64,000 nucleotides of DNA from Roseateles koreensis (GTDB taxonomy: Bacteria > Pseudomonadota > Gammaproteobacteria > Burkholderiales > Burkholderiaceae_C): assembly GCF_028595305.1 (NCBI RefSeq), contig NZ_JAQQXS010000018.1:1-64000 (forward strand), in the 5' to 3' direction. The notes under the pieces were generated by a model. That model was not told where the DNA came from, searched no databases, and saw only the letters and a program-made list of their open reading frames with translations. The translations under genes and the position numbers were made by a program. This document shows positions 1 to 9,228 of the stretch, piece by piece; position 1 is the stretch's first letter; each line of letters begins with the position of its first letter.

Positions 1-145
1 CCAGCCCTCCCACCATCAAGATCTCGCCATGCGCGAAATTGATCAGGTTGATGATCCCGTACACCATCGTGTACCCCAGCGCCACCAGCGCGTACATGCT
101 GCCAAGCACCAGACCATTGATGATCTGTTGCATAAAAGTTTCCAT
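1..145 (-). CDS. livH: LivH-type branched-chain amino-acid ABC permease (5' end only)
   Basis: The first 48 codons of an inner-membrane permease, cut by the left window edge. The visible residues (METFMQQIINGL, then GSMYALVALGYTMVYGIINLINFAHGE) are the typical N-terminus of LivH/BraD, one of the two membrane subunits of the high-affinity Leu/Ile/Val importer. The ATG at 145 is chosen because AAAGGAAG sits about 7 nt upstream; an internal Met lies four codons later. It is divergent from the dctB-like kinase. A sigma-54 promoter reads toward it from 215-230, implying NtrC-family control. The remaining liv genes are presumably beyond the window. Confidence 0.93.
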   Translation of the reverse strand, partial: METFMQQIINGLVLGSMYALVALGYTMVYGIINLINFAHGEILMVGGL

Positions 146-457
146 AGCCGGCTTCCTTTAAAAATATATCTGTGGCACAACGCCATGAGCAACGTGCTGA
201 TTTGCGTCAAAGCTTGCAATCGACGTGCCAAAAGTCACAATGCGCGGGTATACACCGAGTGCCCTCCAGCGTACACACCCCCGGCCGCGCCGCGCCGCCC
301 CAGGCCTAGAGCGGAAAACCACACCCCCGCACGCCGACATGGGCGGAATTCAGCACGACTTGCCGCCTACGCCCGCCCAAATGTCCGACGCAATGCCTGG
401 ACATGCCTCCCATCAACAGGCGACAGCCGCGCCAGCTTTAGGCACACTGCGGGCCTG
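146..457. promoter_or_regulatory. Divergent control region between livH and dctB
   Basis: 312 bp without a convincing gene. It holds the sigma-54 promoter at 215-230. Two near-identical 9-mers in direct orientation, GTATACACC (248-256) and GTACACACC (271-279), lie 23 bp apart upstream of that promoter (starts 248 and 271). Their place is right for an activator-binding site, but they are not a recognised consensus. No clear sigma-70 promoter for the kinase was seen. Confidence 0.5.
215..230 (-). promoter_or_regulatory. sigma-54 (-24/-12) promoter upstream of livH
   Basis: Read on the minus strand the site is TTGGCACG-TCGA-TTGCA, matching the RpoN consensus YTGGCACG-N4-TTGCW at every defined position with correct GG-to-GC spacing. 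Expected transcription start is near 204, giving a leader of about 60 nt before the livH ATG at 145. The divergent neighbour encodes a sigma-54 activator, the natural candidate regulator. Confidence 0.85.
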
Positions 458-2371
458 ATGAGCAAGCAGGCCCCTTCCCTCGTACCCCGTATGCCCCGCA
501 TACCCAGGCCCGCGCTGTCCGGGCTGGTGCATCGCCTGAGCCACCCCAGCACGGTGGCCGGCATGGCCTTGGGGTTGATGGCCTTGGGGCTGGCCATCGG
601 CCATCACGTGAGTGAGCAATCAGGCATGGAGCAGTTGGCCGCCGTTGCGGCCGAGCGCCTGGAGTTGTACGCCGCGAGCCTGGAAGCTGAATTGGCCCGT
701 TACGACTACCTGCCCCGCCTGATTGCCATCGACAAGGAATTGATGACTGCCCTTGATCGACCGGGCGACGCCGCCTTGCGCCAACGCTGCAGCCAAAAGT
801 TAGCCCGCATCACGGCCCGCGCCGGCCTGGGCCTGATTTTCATCATTGACGATCACCAACGCATCGTTGCCTCCAGCGAAGACTACGCCAGCCCGACGCG
901 CACGGCCGAAACGCCTGCCGATGCCATCATGCGTCGCCTGAGCTCGCATATTTTGGCCAGCAGCGCGCCCTTCTTTGCCGCGACAGAGGCCAACGCCAGC
1001 AGCGATTACATCATGGTGCAGCGCCTGCAACAGGGCGAAAGACCTGCCGGCCATGTGGTGGCGGTGCTCAACCTCGCCCCCCTCGAAGCCACTTGGGTGG
1101 ACCAGGGCTTGCGCTCACAGGGCGAGAAATTGCTGGTGGTGGACAAACATGACGTGGTGATCATGTCCTCCGTACCGGGCTGGAAATATCACTTGATGAA
1201 GCCCATTCCATCCGCCGACCGCGACGCCCTGCGCGCAACCGGCCTGTATGCCGGTTCGCTGGACGCCACACTGGGCATCGCGACCGAAGACTTATCGCAC
1301 CAAGACACCAGTTGGGTGCGCGTGCCTGCCCCGGATGCGCCCACAAACACTGCACAAACCGTCGAGCTCTTGGCCCAAGAGCGTGCGGTAGTTCCACTCG
1401 ACCTGCGTCTGGTCACCCTGTCGGACCCCACGGAAGTCTGGCGCCATGCCCGTTTTGCGGCCTGGGGCGGCGGCGCTGTCGGGGCCAGTCTTGGGCTTTT
1501 GATGCTGTATTTGGCGTACCGCCGACGCGTTCTGCAGCAACTGTTTCGAGCGAGCGAAGCCCTCAAGCGCGCCCACAGCGAGTTGGAGTGTGAAGTCAGT
1601 GAACGCACGCAAGAACTGCGCACCAGCAACGACGAATTGAAACATCAGATTGCCCAGCGCCTGAAGGCCGAAGGCGAATTGATTCAGGCGGGCAAGCTGG
1701 CTGTGTTGGGGCAGATGTCGGCCGGCATTTCACACGAGATCAACCAACCGCTCACCGCGCTGCGTGCGCTGTCTCGCAACAGCTTGCTCCTTATTGAAAA
1801 AGGTCGCAGCCAGACCGTGGCGGAGAACTTGCGTGCCATTGACGATATGGTGGAACGCATGACCCGCATCACGCGGCAACTCAAGAGCTTCGCCCGAAAA
1901 ACCGAAGCGGCACAGGCCCCTGCCACCTTGGGAAATGCCATCAAAGGCGCCCGCCTTCTGCTGGATCACCGCATCACGGCCGAGCAGGTGACCCTGGACA
2001 TCGACATCCCCGACACCCTGCGCGTGACGGGTGATGGCAATCGTTTGGAGCAGGTGCTGGTCAATTTGATGGGCAATGCGCTGGACACCATGCAAGCGTG
2101 CCCGCAGAAGATCCTGCGCATCAGCACCCGCCCGGACGGCCCGCGCGTTTGGGTGTGCATCAGCGACACCGGCCCCGGTTTACCGCCTCACCTGATGGCT
2201 CGGCTGTTCGAGCCCTTCTTCACCACCAAGCCCGCCGGGCAAGGCCTGGGGCTGGGGCTCGTCATATCGTCGAAAATCGTGCATGAGTTTGGCGGGCAGT
2301 TGTTAGCCTACTCCAATGCGCCCGACGGCCCCGGCATGCGATTTGAATTTGATTTGGAACGGAGAGACTGA
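458..2371 (+). CDS. dctB: DctB-type membrane sensor histidine kinase
   Basis: A 637-residue inner-membrane histidine kinase of the C4-dicarboxylate sensor type. A first membrane segment (about residues 32-50), a periplasmic double-Cache-like sensor region, a second membrane segment (about 335-355) and a coiled linker precede the HisKA domain, with the phospho-His near residue 426 in GISHEINQPL. The C-terminal ATPase domain has an N-box (VNLMGNALD), DTGPG and GLGLGL. The start at 458 is chosen because the open frame before it is low-complexity and lacks family features; its ribosome site is weak. It is 5 nt upstream of dctD, so one operon. The ligand cannot be read from sequence; the divergent liv promoter suggests amino acids as an alternative to dicarboxylates. 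Confidence 0.85.
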   Translation: MSKQAPSLVPRMPRIPRPALSGLVHRLSHPSTVAGMALGLMALGLAIGHHVSEQSGMEQLAAVAAERLELYAASLEAELARYDYLPRLIAIDKELMTALDRPGDAALRQRCSQKLARITARAGLGLIFIIDDHQRIVASSEDYASPTRTAETPADAIMRRLSSHILASSAPFFAATEANASSDYIMVQRLQQGERPAGHVVAVLNLAPLEATWVDQGLRSQGEKLLVVDKHDVVIMSSVPGWKYHLMKPIPSADRDALRATGLYAGSLDATLGIATEDLSHQDTSWVRVPAPDAPTNTAQTVELLAQERAVVPLDLRLVTLSDPTEVWRHARFAAWGGGAVGASLGLLMLYLAYRRRVLQQLFRASEALKRAHSELECEVSERTQELRTSNDELKHQIAQRLKAEGELIQAGKLAVLGQMSAGISHEINQPLTALRALSRNSLLLIEKGRSQTVAENLRAIDDMVERMTRITRQLKSFARKTEAAQAPATLGNAIKGARLLLDHRITAEQVTLDIDIPDTLRVTGDGNRLEQVLVNLMGNALDTMQACPQKILRISTRPDGPRVWVCISDTGPGLPPHLMARLFEPFFTTKPAGQGLGLGLVISSKIVHEFGGQLLAYSNAPDGPGMRFEFDLERRD

Positions 2372-2376
2372 TCCCC

Positions 2377-3744
2377 ATGTTCGAGGGCTACAAGATTTTG
2401 TTCGTCGAAGACGACCCCCCGGTGCGCGCCAGCCTGACCCAGACCCTGGAGTTGGAAGGGCTGGAGGTTTGCGCCTGCGCCAGTGCTGAAGAGGCCCTCC
2501 CCCATATCCAGGCTGGCGCGCAGATCGTGGTGGCCACCGATGTCCGCCTGCCCGGCATGGACGGTTTGAGCTTGCTGAAGCATGCCGTCGCGATTGACCC
2601 CGACATCCCCGTGGTGCTGGTTACCGCCCACGGGGATGTGGCCATGGCTGTTGACGCTATGCGCGCGGGTGCCTACGACTTTCTTGAAAAGCCGTTTGCG
2701 CCCGAACGCTTCGTCGACACCCTCAAACGCGCCCTCGAAAAGCGCGTTCTGCGCGTGGCGGTGGATGAATTGCGGGGGCAACTGCAGCGCCGCAGTGGCG
2801 TGGAGGCGGTACTGCTCGGCAATTCGCCGGCCATGCAGCAGGTACGCGCCCAAGTGCTCAATCTGGCGAACACCTCGGCTGACGTGATGATTCTGGGCGA
2901 AACCGGCACAGGCAAAGAATTGGTCGCCCGATGCCTTCACGACCAAAGCAACCGGCGCGACCGCAACTTTGTGGCCATCAATTGCGGCGGGCTCCCGGAG
3001 GCCCTGTTTGAAAGCGAATTGTTCGGCCACGAACCCGGCGCCTACACGTCGGCCGGCAAACGCCGAATCGGAAAAATAGAGCATGCCAACGGCGGCACAC
3101 TCTTGCTGGATGAAATCGAAACCATGCCCATCAACCTGCAGATCAAACTGCTGCGGGTGTTGCAGGAGCGCCGGGTGGAGCGGCTGGGGTCGAACGAAGA
3201 GTTGCCGATCAACGTGCGCATCATTGCCGCGACCAAGGCCGACTTGCGGCGATTGAGCGAAGAAGGCAAATTTCGCGGCGACTTGTACTACCGGCTCAAT
3301 GTCGCCACGCTGCAATTGCCCCCGCTGAGCGCCCGCCGGGACGACATACCGCTTCTGTTCGAACATTTTGTCGGGCAGGCTTGCGCACGGTATGAACGCC
3401 CCGCGCCTGAGTTGTCACCCCAACGCCTGCGCGAATTGATGGCGCACGACTGGCCGGGCAACGTCCGTGAAGTACGCAATGCCGCTGACCGCTTTGTGCT
3501 GGCGATTCAAAGCGACGAAGGCAGCCAGCCCCTGGATGCTCCCACGCCAGGACACAGTCTGGCGGAACAAATGGATTTGGTCGAAAAAGCCTTGATCGAA
3601 CAAGCCCTGCGTAAATGCCAGGGCCGTATCCCGTCCGCCATGGAAATGCTCGGCACCGCCAAGAAGACGCTGTACGACAAGCTGCACCGTCACGGCATTG
3701 AGTTAGATCGTTTCAGGGAGCCGCCGCGCGACAGTCACCGATAA
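2377..3744 (+). CDS. dctD: DctD/NtrC-family sigma-54-dependent response regulator
   Basis: A 455-residue activator. The receiver domain has Asp12/13, phospho-acceptor Asp55 in VVATDVRLPGMDG and Lys105 in EKPF. The AAA+ domain has Walker A GETGTGKE (174-181) and Walker B GGTLLLDE (239-246). A C-terminal Fis-type helix-turn-helix lies in about the last 45 residues. The loop that contacts sigma-54, usually GAFTGA, here reads GAYTSA (221-226), a double substitution. Its partner is the kinase 5 nt upstream. The likely target is the sigma-54 promoter in front of livH. Its last 10 nt overlap the convergent binding-protein gene. Confidence 0.9.
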   Translation: MFEGYKILFVEDDPPVRASLTQTLELEGLEVCACASAEEALPHIQAGAQIVVATDVRLPGMDGLSLLKHAVAIDPDIPVVLVTAHGDVAMAVDAMRAGAYDFLEKPFAPERFVDTLKRALEKRVLRVAVDELRGQLQRRSGVEAVLLGNSPAMQQVRAQVLNLANTSADVMILGETGTGKELVARCLHDQSNRRDRNFVAINCGGLPEALFESELFGHEPGAYTSAGKRRIGKIEHANGGTLLLDEIETMPINLQIKLLRVLQERRVERLGSNEELPINVRIIAATKADLRRLSEEGKFRGDLYYRLNVATLQLPPLSARRDDIPLLFEHFVGQACARYERPAPELSPQRLRELMAHDWPGNVREVRNAADRFVLAIQSDEGSQPLDAPTPGHSLAEQMDLVEKALIEQALRKCQGRIPSAMEMLGTAKKTLYDKLHRHGIELDRFREPPRDSHR

Positions 3745-4823
3745 GCCGCAGGATCAGCGGCGTCGGTGGGTTTTTGAATCACGCGTTTGAAAGCCTCACT
3801 CATGCCCAAGTTGAGATTGAATCCGCGCGATGGAATGACCGACTGAAACCACTTCTTGTAAATGGCCTGGATCTCGCCACGCTGATACAGCCCGAAGATG
3901 ACCGCGTCAACCAAGCCCTTGAAAACAGGGTCACCATGAGGGAGGCCGATGCCATAGGGCTCAACCGAAAACGCCTCGTCAGAAATAACGAACTCCGCAG
4001 GATTGGGCGCGGTGATTTTCGCCATACGTAACAGCACATCGTCCATGGCATAGGCAACCGCGCGATCGGTCTGCAGCAGACGAAACGAATCCCGGTCATC
4101 AAGCCCCACCAGGATCTTCATGTCCAGTTGACGACTCTGGTTGATCTGGTGCAAAAACTGGATGCTGGTTGTCGCAATGGTGGAGGCAACCGATTTGCCC
4201 CGCAAATCCTCCAAGCTGTGCACCGGGGCGGACCGCTTGGACATGATCCGGCTTTCTGCCACAAAGGTGGTCAGAGAAAACGCCTGCGTCTTCTGGCGCT
4301 CTATGGTGTTGGAGGTCACGCCGCACTCAAGATCGACCGAACCGTTGGCCACAAGAGGCATGCGCGTTGCGGAGGTGACGGGCAAAAATTTAAGTTCAAT
4401 ATCCGGAAGATCCAGGCGTTTTTTGATGGCGTCGACCACCAACAAACACAGGTCCAACGAATAGCCCGTGGGTTTGAGTTTTGCGTCGAGGTATGAAAAC
4501 GGTGGCAATGCCACCCGGTAGCCGATGACGACCAGCCCGGCATCATGAATCTTTCGCAGCGTGAGCGACTCCGAAAGCACTGTGCTTACGGCATTCGCTC
4601 CATTCACTGCGGACGCCCCCGGCGCCACAGCGCTAGGCGCCGCAGACACACTCGCTGAAGCGCCGCCCGCGCCCTGTCCATTGGTACCCAAACCAGCGCC
4701 ATACGCGCAGGAAAAATAAGCGCCCGCCGCAATCGCAACGAGCAGGCTACGCGTTAGGCAAGCAATCAAAAAATATCGAAACAAAGGAAACAGCAACGAG
4801 CGAGATGAGTGGCAGATTTTCAT
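3735..4823 (-). CDS. Family 3 periplasmic amino-acid-binding protein (GltI-like)
   Basis: A 362-residue exported solute-binding protein of the polar amino-acid family, resembling glutamate/aspartate binders. A long hydrophobic signal segment (about 12-43) is followed by an unusual Ala/Ser/Gly-rich stretch of about 40 residues. The binding fold then starts at LRKIHDAGLVVIGYR and includes PPFSYLD, GYSLDLCLLV and DLECGVTSNT. The position before Cys39 (YFS) is not a good lipobox, so cleavage as a soluble protein is more likely. There is no permease or ATPase gene beside it, so it may serve a distant transporter or a sensor. It converges on dctD with a 10 nt overlap. Confidence 0.82.
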   Translation of the reverse strand: MKICHSSRSLLFPLFRYFLIACLTRSLLVAIAAGAYFSCAYGAGLGTNGQGAGGASASVSAAPSAVAPGASAVNGANAVSTVLSESLTLRKIHDAGLVVIGYRVALPPFSYLDAKLKPTGYSLDLCLLVVDAIKKRLDLPDIELKFLPVTSATRMPLVANGSVDLECGVTSNTIERQKTQAFSLTTFVAESRIMSKRSAPVHSLEDLRGKSVASTIATTSIQFLHQINQSRQLDMKILVGLDDRDSFRLLQTDRAVAYAMDDVLLRMAKITAPNPAEFVISDEAFSVEPYGIGLPHGDPVFKGLVDAVIFGLYQRGEIQAIYKKWFQSVIPSRGFNLNLGMSEAFKRVIQKPTDAADPAAYR

Positions 4824-4924
4824 TCAGCCGCACATTGTCGCCAGGTCTCGGTCCGCCACAAGGGCGAGTGCCCCAATTGCCAACACTTCAGCGAAATGCC
4901 AGCGCTAACCCATGTTGACCGTCG

Positions 4925-5611
4925 CTAGCCCGTGCTCACCAATTTGCGCAGACGGGCTAGGTCTTCCACGGTGTCAACGTCCACCAGCACGCCGGGATCG
5001 TCCACCTCAACCGGTTGAGAGGGATAGCGGGCAACGATTCGCCGCGCACCTTCATCGCCATGTAAACCCACCAACTCAGAATAGAGTTCGGCACTGAACC
5101 CGACGGGATGGCCTTGGCGACCCTTGTACTGCGCAAAGGCCACGGCGTAATGCGTTAGCGCATCGGCAACTGCCAAGATGCTGCTAGGGCGCAGCAAAGG
5201 CATGTCTGCCGGCATGATCAACCATCCCTCGGCATTGCCACTGGCACTGACCCCCGCCGCAATGGAATGCCCCATCCCGACGGGCGCCGGGCGCCCCTGC
5301 TTGTCGAAGTCGGGCAACACCACCAAATCAGCCGGGGTAACCCAGCGTTGAACTGCCGCCTGCAGCTTGCTGGTAGTGACGACAACAACTTGCAAACCCG
5401 TCGCAACGGCGTTGCGCAAACTGCGCGACAGCACGGTGTCAACGGTCGCGTCATGGGCAGGGTCCGGCGCGAGCACAAGGCCTGCGGCAGCAAGCGGGAA
5501 CCCCGTGGCGGACGGCTCACCAAGGCGCTGAGCCAACTTGTGCCCTTCGCCTTGAAATCGAATGCCTCGTCCGGCCGCCAAAACGACCAGCGCAGGTTGC
5601 GCTTTTTTCAT
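4925..5611 (-). CDS. MobA-like NTP transferase (molybdenum cofactor cytidylyltransferase type)
   Basis: A 228-residue nucleotidyltransferase of the MobA/MocA-like family. The N-terminal nucleotide-binding signature is LAAGRGIRFQGEGHK; later motifs are MPADMPLLRPS and the metal-site region QGHPVGFS. Family members attach CMP or GMP to molybdopterin to mature molybdoenzymes; the exact nucleotide cannot be fixed from sequence. The ATG at 5611 is preferred because the catalytic signature follows within about ten residues, as in relatives; the 32 upstream residues in the same frame are not family-like. No molybdoenzyme gene is adjacent. Confidence 0.8.
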   Translation of the reverse strand: MKKAQPALVVLAAGRGIRFQGEGHKLAQRLGEPSATGFPLAAAGLVLAPDPAHDATVDTVLSRSLRNAVATGLQVVVVTTSKLQAAVQRWVTPADLVVLPDFDKQGRPAPVGMGHSIAAGVSASGNAEGWLIMPADMPLLRPSSILAVADALTHYAVAFAQYKGRQGHPVGFSAELYSELVGLHGDEGARRIVARYPSQPVEVDDPGVLVDVDTVEDLARLRKLVSTG

Positions 5612-5806
5612 CCCTGCACCTTGATCCCTGTATCTCTCCCGACGCATCGACCAGTCGAACCGCCAGCCTGACACGCACGCACAGCATGCCCCCGTGATTG
5701 ACATCACGGAACTGGGGCCATTACCTAAGGTATTTCACGTGCCAGCGCATTGGCAACTGAAGAGCCAGGCACGCGATGCAGCGAAAAACACAGCATACTT
5801 GCACCT

Positions 5807-6442
5807 ATGAGCAAACTATCTGACATCCGCAAAAGTTACGAACAAGGCGAGCTGGATGAGCACCTCAGCGCGGCAGAGCCGCTGGCGCAGTTCCAACTCT
5901 GGCTGGACGAGGCGCTGGCCAGCAAAATTCCTGAGCCCAACGCCATGACGGTCGCAACGGTCGGGCCGAATGGCCATCCCTCGACCCGCATCGTGCTCAT
6001 CAAAAGCTATGACGCCCGAGGCATCGTGTGGTTCACCAACTACGACAGCCGCAAAGGCCGGGAGTTGGCCGAAAACCCAAACGCCGCGCTGCAATTCCAT
6101 TGGGTGGAACTGGAGCGGGTGGTGCGAATCGAAGGGCGCGTCGAACGCGTTGACGCCGCGGAGTCCGATGCCTACTTCCATTCACGCCCCTTGGACTCGC
6201 GCCTCGGCGCCTGGGCGTCTCCGCAAAGCCAGGTCATCGAAAGCCGGGCCGTTTTGGTCAGCAATGCCGCCAAAGTCGCCCTCACCCAAGGATTGAATCC
6301 CGAACGCCCTCCACATTGGGGCGGCTATCGCCTGGTGCCGCAGCGTTGGGAATTTTGGCAAGGGCGCAAATCGCGCCTACACGACCGCATTTGCTACCGG
6401 GAAGCTGACGGGCGTTGGATCAAGGAACGCCTGGCCCCTTGA
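5807..6442 (+). CDS. pdxH: Pyridoxamine/pyridoxine 5'-phosphate oxidase
   Basis: A 211-residue cytoplasmic FMN enzyme that oxidises pyridoxine or pyridoxamine 5'-phosphate to pyridoxal phosphate, the last step of B6 synthesis and salvage. FMN-site motif [11 protein letters not shown] and the C-terminal family signature [17 protein letters not shown] are both present. Length is normal. The Met at 5807 ([14 protein letters not shown]) aligns with the usual start; the 19 in-frame residues before it are not conserved in character. It stands alone between two minus-strand genes. Confidence 0.95.
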   Translation: MSKLSDIRKSYEQGELDEHLSAAEPLAQFQLWLDEALASKIPEPNAMTVATVGPNGHPSTRIVLIKSYDARGIVWFTNYDSRKGRELAENPNAALQFHWVELERVVRIEGRVERVDAAESDAYFHSRPLDSRLGAWASPQSQVIESRAVLVSNAAKVALTQGLNPERPPHWGGYRLVPQRWEFWQGRKSRLHDRICYREADGRWIKERLAP

Positions 6443-6475
6443 GCGCGTACTCTCCCCGTCATCTCGACACAGGCC

Positions 6476-8602
6476 TTAGAACCGGATCTGAATACCAGCA
6501 TGCAGAGACCGCCCCGGCAAGGGGCTGAGATCACGAATGGTCGGCACCGAGGTCGCGCTATATGCCAGCCTGTTGGTGAGATTGTCCAGTTTTAAGTACC
6601 ACAAGGCGTCAGACTGCCCCAGCATGAATTGCCGGGCGATGCTGGCCTTGAGCATGCCGTAACCGGCCGTTGGCGTGTCCAGCGCCGGCACCCGGTCCTG
6701 GCGGGCAACCAAGTGCCACTCCACACGGCCCGACCACGGCCCTTGCTGCGCCTCCACCGTAAAACTGGCGCGCAGCGGCGCAAGCCTTGGCAACGGCTCA
6801 CCGCTGGCCTCATTGGTGCCACGCACGCCGTCGAGTTGGGCGGAGAGTGTCAGCAGCGCCCCCGGTGCCACGGCGGCAAGCTGAGTCGCCGGCACACTCC
6901 AACGTCCTTCCAACTCGAACCCTTGCAGCAAGGCCGGCACCGATTTGAAGGCGTACACAGGCAGGGTGCTACCGCCGTCCTGCGGCAATTGTTCACCCGT
7001 TGCAGCCAGGGCGATATAGCTGGAAAACTTGGTGCGGTAGACATTCAGGCGAAGCAAGTTGCCTGAGGCCTTCCATTGCACGCCAAAATCCAAGCCATTG
7101 GCTTTTTCAAGCCCAAGATTGATGTCGCCCCGCTCGTAAGCACCGCTGGCCACATGTACACCATTGGCATGCAGTTCGTAGAACATGGGCGCGCGCTCAG
7201 TGCTGTTGAGATTGGCGCTTAGGCTCAAACCTTGAGCCACCTCAGGCAACTGATAACTGGCACTGAGCGAAAAACTGTGCGGCTGATACTTGCTGAGCAG
7301 GGGCGCGCCAAATTTGGCCTCGACCCCGGCGGCATCGCCGTCCGCGTCGATACGCACAGACTCAGCCCGAGCACCTACGGACAATGCCAGTGGCCCCGCG
7401 TCAAGCTCCTCCAGCACGAACAAGGCGCCATTCTCCGTGCGCGAACTCGGCACCAGGGCTTCAGCACCCAATGCCGAAAAATTCGACTGATCCCACTGAA
7501 CGCCCACCAAGCCATGAACCGGCCCAAGCGGGCCGTGCTGGGCTTCCACGCGCAAATCGGTCCCGGTGCTTTTGAACATCGTGCCGACGGCGCCAGACCC
7601 TTCGATCTCTTTATGTTCGTAATCGCTGCGGCTGAGCTGCCAGGTCACGCGCTGCAGCAAAGCCTGGCCGTCACCGGCTTGAGCCCGCCATTCACCCGCC
7701 GTGGCCACCCGTTGGCGCTGCATATTGATCTTGACGTCGGGCTCGACCGTAACCCCGTAGTCATTGCGGTAGTCGTCCAGCGAGACCCCGACATACCCAT
7801 GGGCAAACACATAAGAGCCCCCCAACGCGCCCCCATGGCTGTTGGCCGCTGAGTTGCGCACATGGTCGGTGAGCCCATCCACACTGGTAAAGCTCGGCGT
7901 GGCCTGATCGCCCGCGCTGCGCGCCGCGAAATCGGCATGCCAGGCCCATCCCGACTGACCTTGCGCTGAGCCGCCATCCAAAACCAAAGCGCCATTGCGC
8001 TCATTGGCGGCCCCCCCGAGGCGAAATTCAGCTGCGCCCCCCACACCCTGGACGAGTTTGCGCGGAATACGGTTGTCCAGCGTGTTGACCACCCCGCCAA
8101 TCGCGTTGCCGCCGTACAGCAGGGCCCCTGCCCCGCGCAGAACTTCCACCCGGTCGATCACCAGGGGGTCGATTGGAATGGCGTGGTCGAAGCTCAAACT
8201 GGACGCATCGACCGACGCGCCCGAGTTGCTGAGCATGCGAATCCGGTCTCCGTCCAGGCCCCGAATGGTCGGGCGATTGCTGTTGGGGCCAAAATAACTC
8301 GAAGCCACACCGGGCAGGCCGTCCAGCGTTTCGCCCAGCGTTGAAGCGCGGCGCAGGATCAGGGCATCGCCTTCCAGGACATCAACAGCCTGCGCTTGTT
8401 CTTCATGCTGCAGCGGGTTTCCAGTCAGCACAACCCGGTCCAATTTTTCAGCGCTGGCGCCTGAACTCGATGCGCTCAAAGCCCCAGGCGGCGGGTTGTT
8501 GGGCTCGGCTTGAACAGAGATGGCCATGAGCCCGGCAAAAGAAAGGCACAACAGGCTGGCGCCGACGGCCAAGGGCCGGCGCGCAAATAAGGTCGTTTGC
8601 AT
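6476..8602 (-). CDS. TonB-dependent outer-membrane receptor, ZnuD-like
   Basis: A 708-residue outer-membrane receptor. A signal peptide (ending near SVQAEP) leads to a plug domain with VVLTGNP, TLGETLDGLPGVASSYFGPNSNRPTIRGLDGDRI cut into recognisable plug motifs, then a beta-barrel ending in a terminal Phe (IQIRF). The plug and the barrel end (KLDNLTNRLAYSATS) resemble Neisseria ZnuD and related zinc receptors. The long His-rich loop of meningococcal ZnuD is not evident, so the substrate is inferred only. The start at 8602 is chosen because it opens directly onto the signal peptide. It follows a small periplasmic-protein gene by 95 nt and probably shares its transcript. Confidence 0.85.
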   Translation of the reverse strand: MQTTLFARRPLAVGASLLCLSFAGLMAISVQAEPNNPPPGALSASSSGASAEKLDRVVLTGNPLQHEEQAQAVDVLEGDALILRRASTLGETLDGLPGVASSYFGPNSNRPTIRGLDGDRIRMLSNSGASVDASSLSFDHAIPIDPLVIDRVEVLRGAGALLYGGNAIGGVVNTLDNRIPRKLVQGVGGAAEFRLGGAANERNGALVLDGGSAQGQSGWAWHADFAARSAGDQATPSFTSVDGLTDHVRNSAANSHGGALGGSYVFAHGYVGVSLDDYRNDYGVTVEPDVKINMQRQRVATAGEWRAQAGDGQALLQRVTWQLSRSDYEHKEIEGSGAVGTMFKSTGTDLRVEAQHGPLGPVHGLVGVQWDQSNFSALGAEALVPSSRTENGALFVLEELDAGPLALSVGARAESVRIDADGDAAGVEAKFGAPLLSKYQPHSFSLSASYQLPEVAQGLSLSANLNSTERAPMFYELHANGVHVASGAYERGDINLGLEKANGLDFGVQWKASGNLLRLNVYRTKFSSYIALAATGEQLPQDGGSTLPVYAFKSVPALLQGFELEGRWSVPATQLAAVAPGALLTLSAQLDGVRGTNEASGEPLPRLAPLRASFTVEAQQGPWSGRVEWHLVARQDRVPALDTPTAGYGMLKASIARQFMLGQSDALWYLKLDNLTNRLAYSATSVPTIRDLSPLPGRSLHAGIQIRF

Positions 8603-8697
8603 AAAAATCTCGGTGGCGGCTTTGAGCGCGTCGCTCAAAGCCGCAAACAATGTGCTGCCCCTCATCACAGATGTGAAGACAAAGGGCCCTGACAGCG

Positions 8698-9102
8698 TCA
8701 AACCGAGAGAGGCGGGCCCCGTGCGCCGCGTTTCCAAAACACGGCAGGACTTGCATTGATGTACGCGGGCATTGCATGCGCCAGCACAGCCGACGACGGC
8801 GGTGTTACCACGGCATCAGCGCCCGGCATATGGTCATGAACCATATGGTCAAAAAGCTGACAAAACGCGTCGCCGGCCTGGTGACCCCAGAGATTGGCCT
8901 GAGGAGCCATGCCCTTGGGCGTCAGAGACTTGTCGCCCGCCAGCTCATCTACTCGCTCCGCAGCGTCAAGGGACAGTACCGCCGCGTGGGCCACCCGGTG
9001 CCACAAACCCAGGCCTTGCGCACCCAGCAAACAAAACGCGCACAGCAACGCCAGCCAAAACTGGCGGGAGGCTTGCGGTTGATGGCGGGCGGCGGCTTGC
9101 AT
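8698..9102 (-). CDS. Small exported protein, DUF2946-like
   Basis: 134 residues with an N-terminal membrane or signal segment (about 14-32, WLALLCAFCLLGAQGLGLW). A short exported part follows with scattered His residues (HRVAHA, WGHQ, FDHMVHDHM), one Cys in DAFCQLFD and a C-terminal RGPP. This layout recalls the short DUF2946-type proteins found beside TonB receptors for metals in Burkholderiales. The function is not established; a periplasmic metal-related accessory to the downstream ZnuD-like receptor is an inference from residues and position. Confidence 0.6.
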   Translation of the reverse strand: MQAAARHQPQASRQFWLALLCAFCLLGAQGLGLWHRVAHAAVLSLDAAERVDELAGDKSLTPKGMAPQANLWGHQAGDAFCQLFDHMVHDHMPGADAVVTPPSSAVLAHAMPAYINASPAVFWKRGARGPPLSV

Positions 9103-9228
9103 CGTTGCTGGAATGAAATCTCAACTATCGTTCAACAGCGGCGAGCCTGTCACCGGCACGCTCGTTGCACAAGCCGCTTATTTTGCCCGCATCTTCATGA
9201 CAATACGAAAGCTCAGGGCAAGCCGCTT

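Noticed and set aside
38-457. A 143-residue N-terminal extension of the dctB-like kinase
   Set aside because: The frame is open but overlaps livH antisense and the promoter region, and its residues are Arg/His/Pro-rich without any domain.
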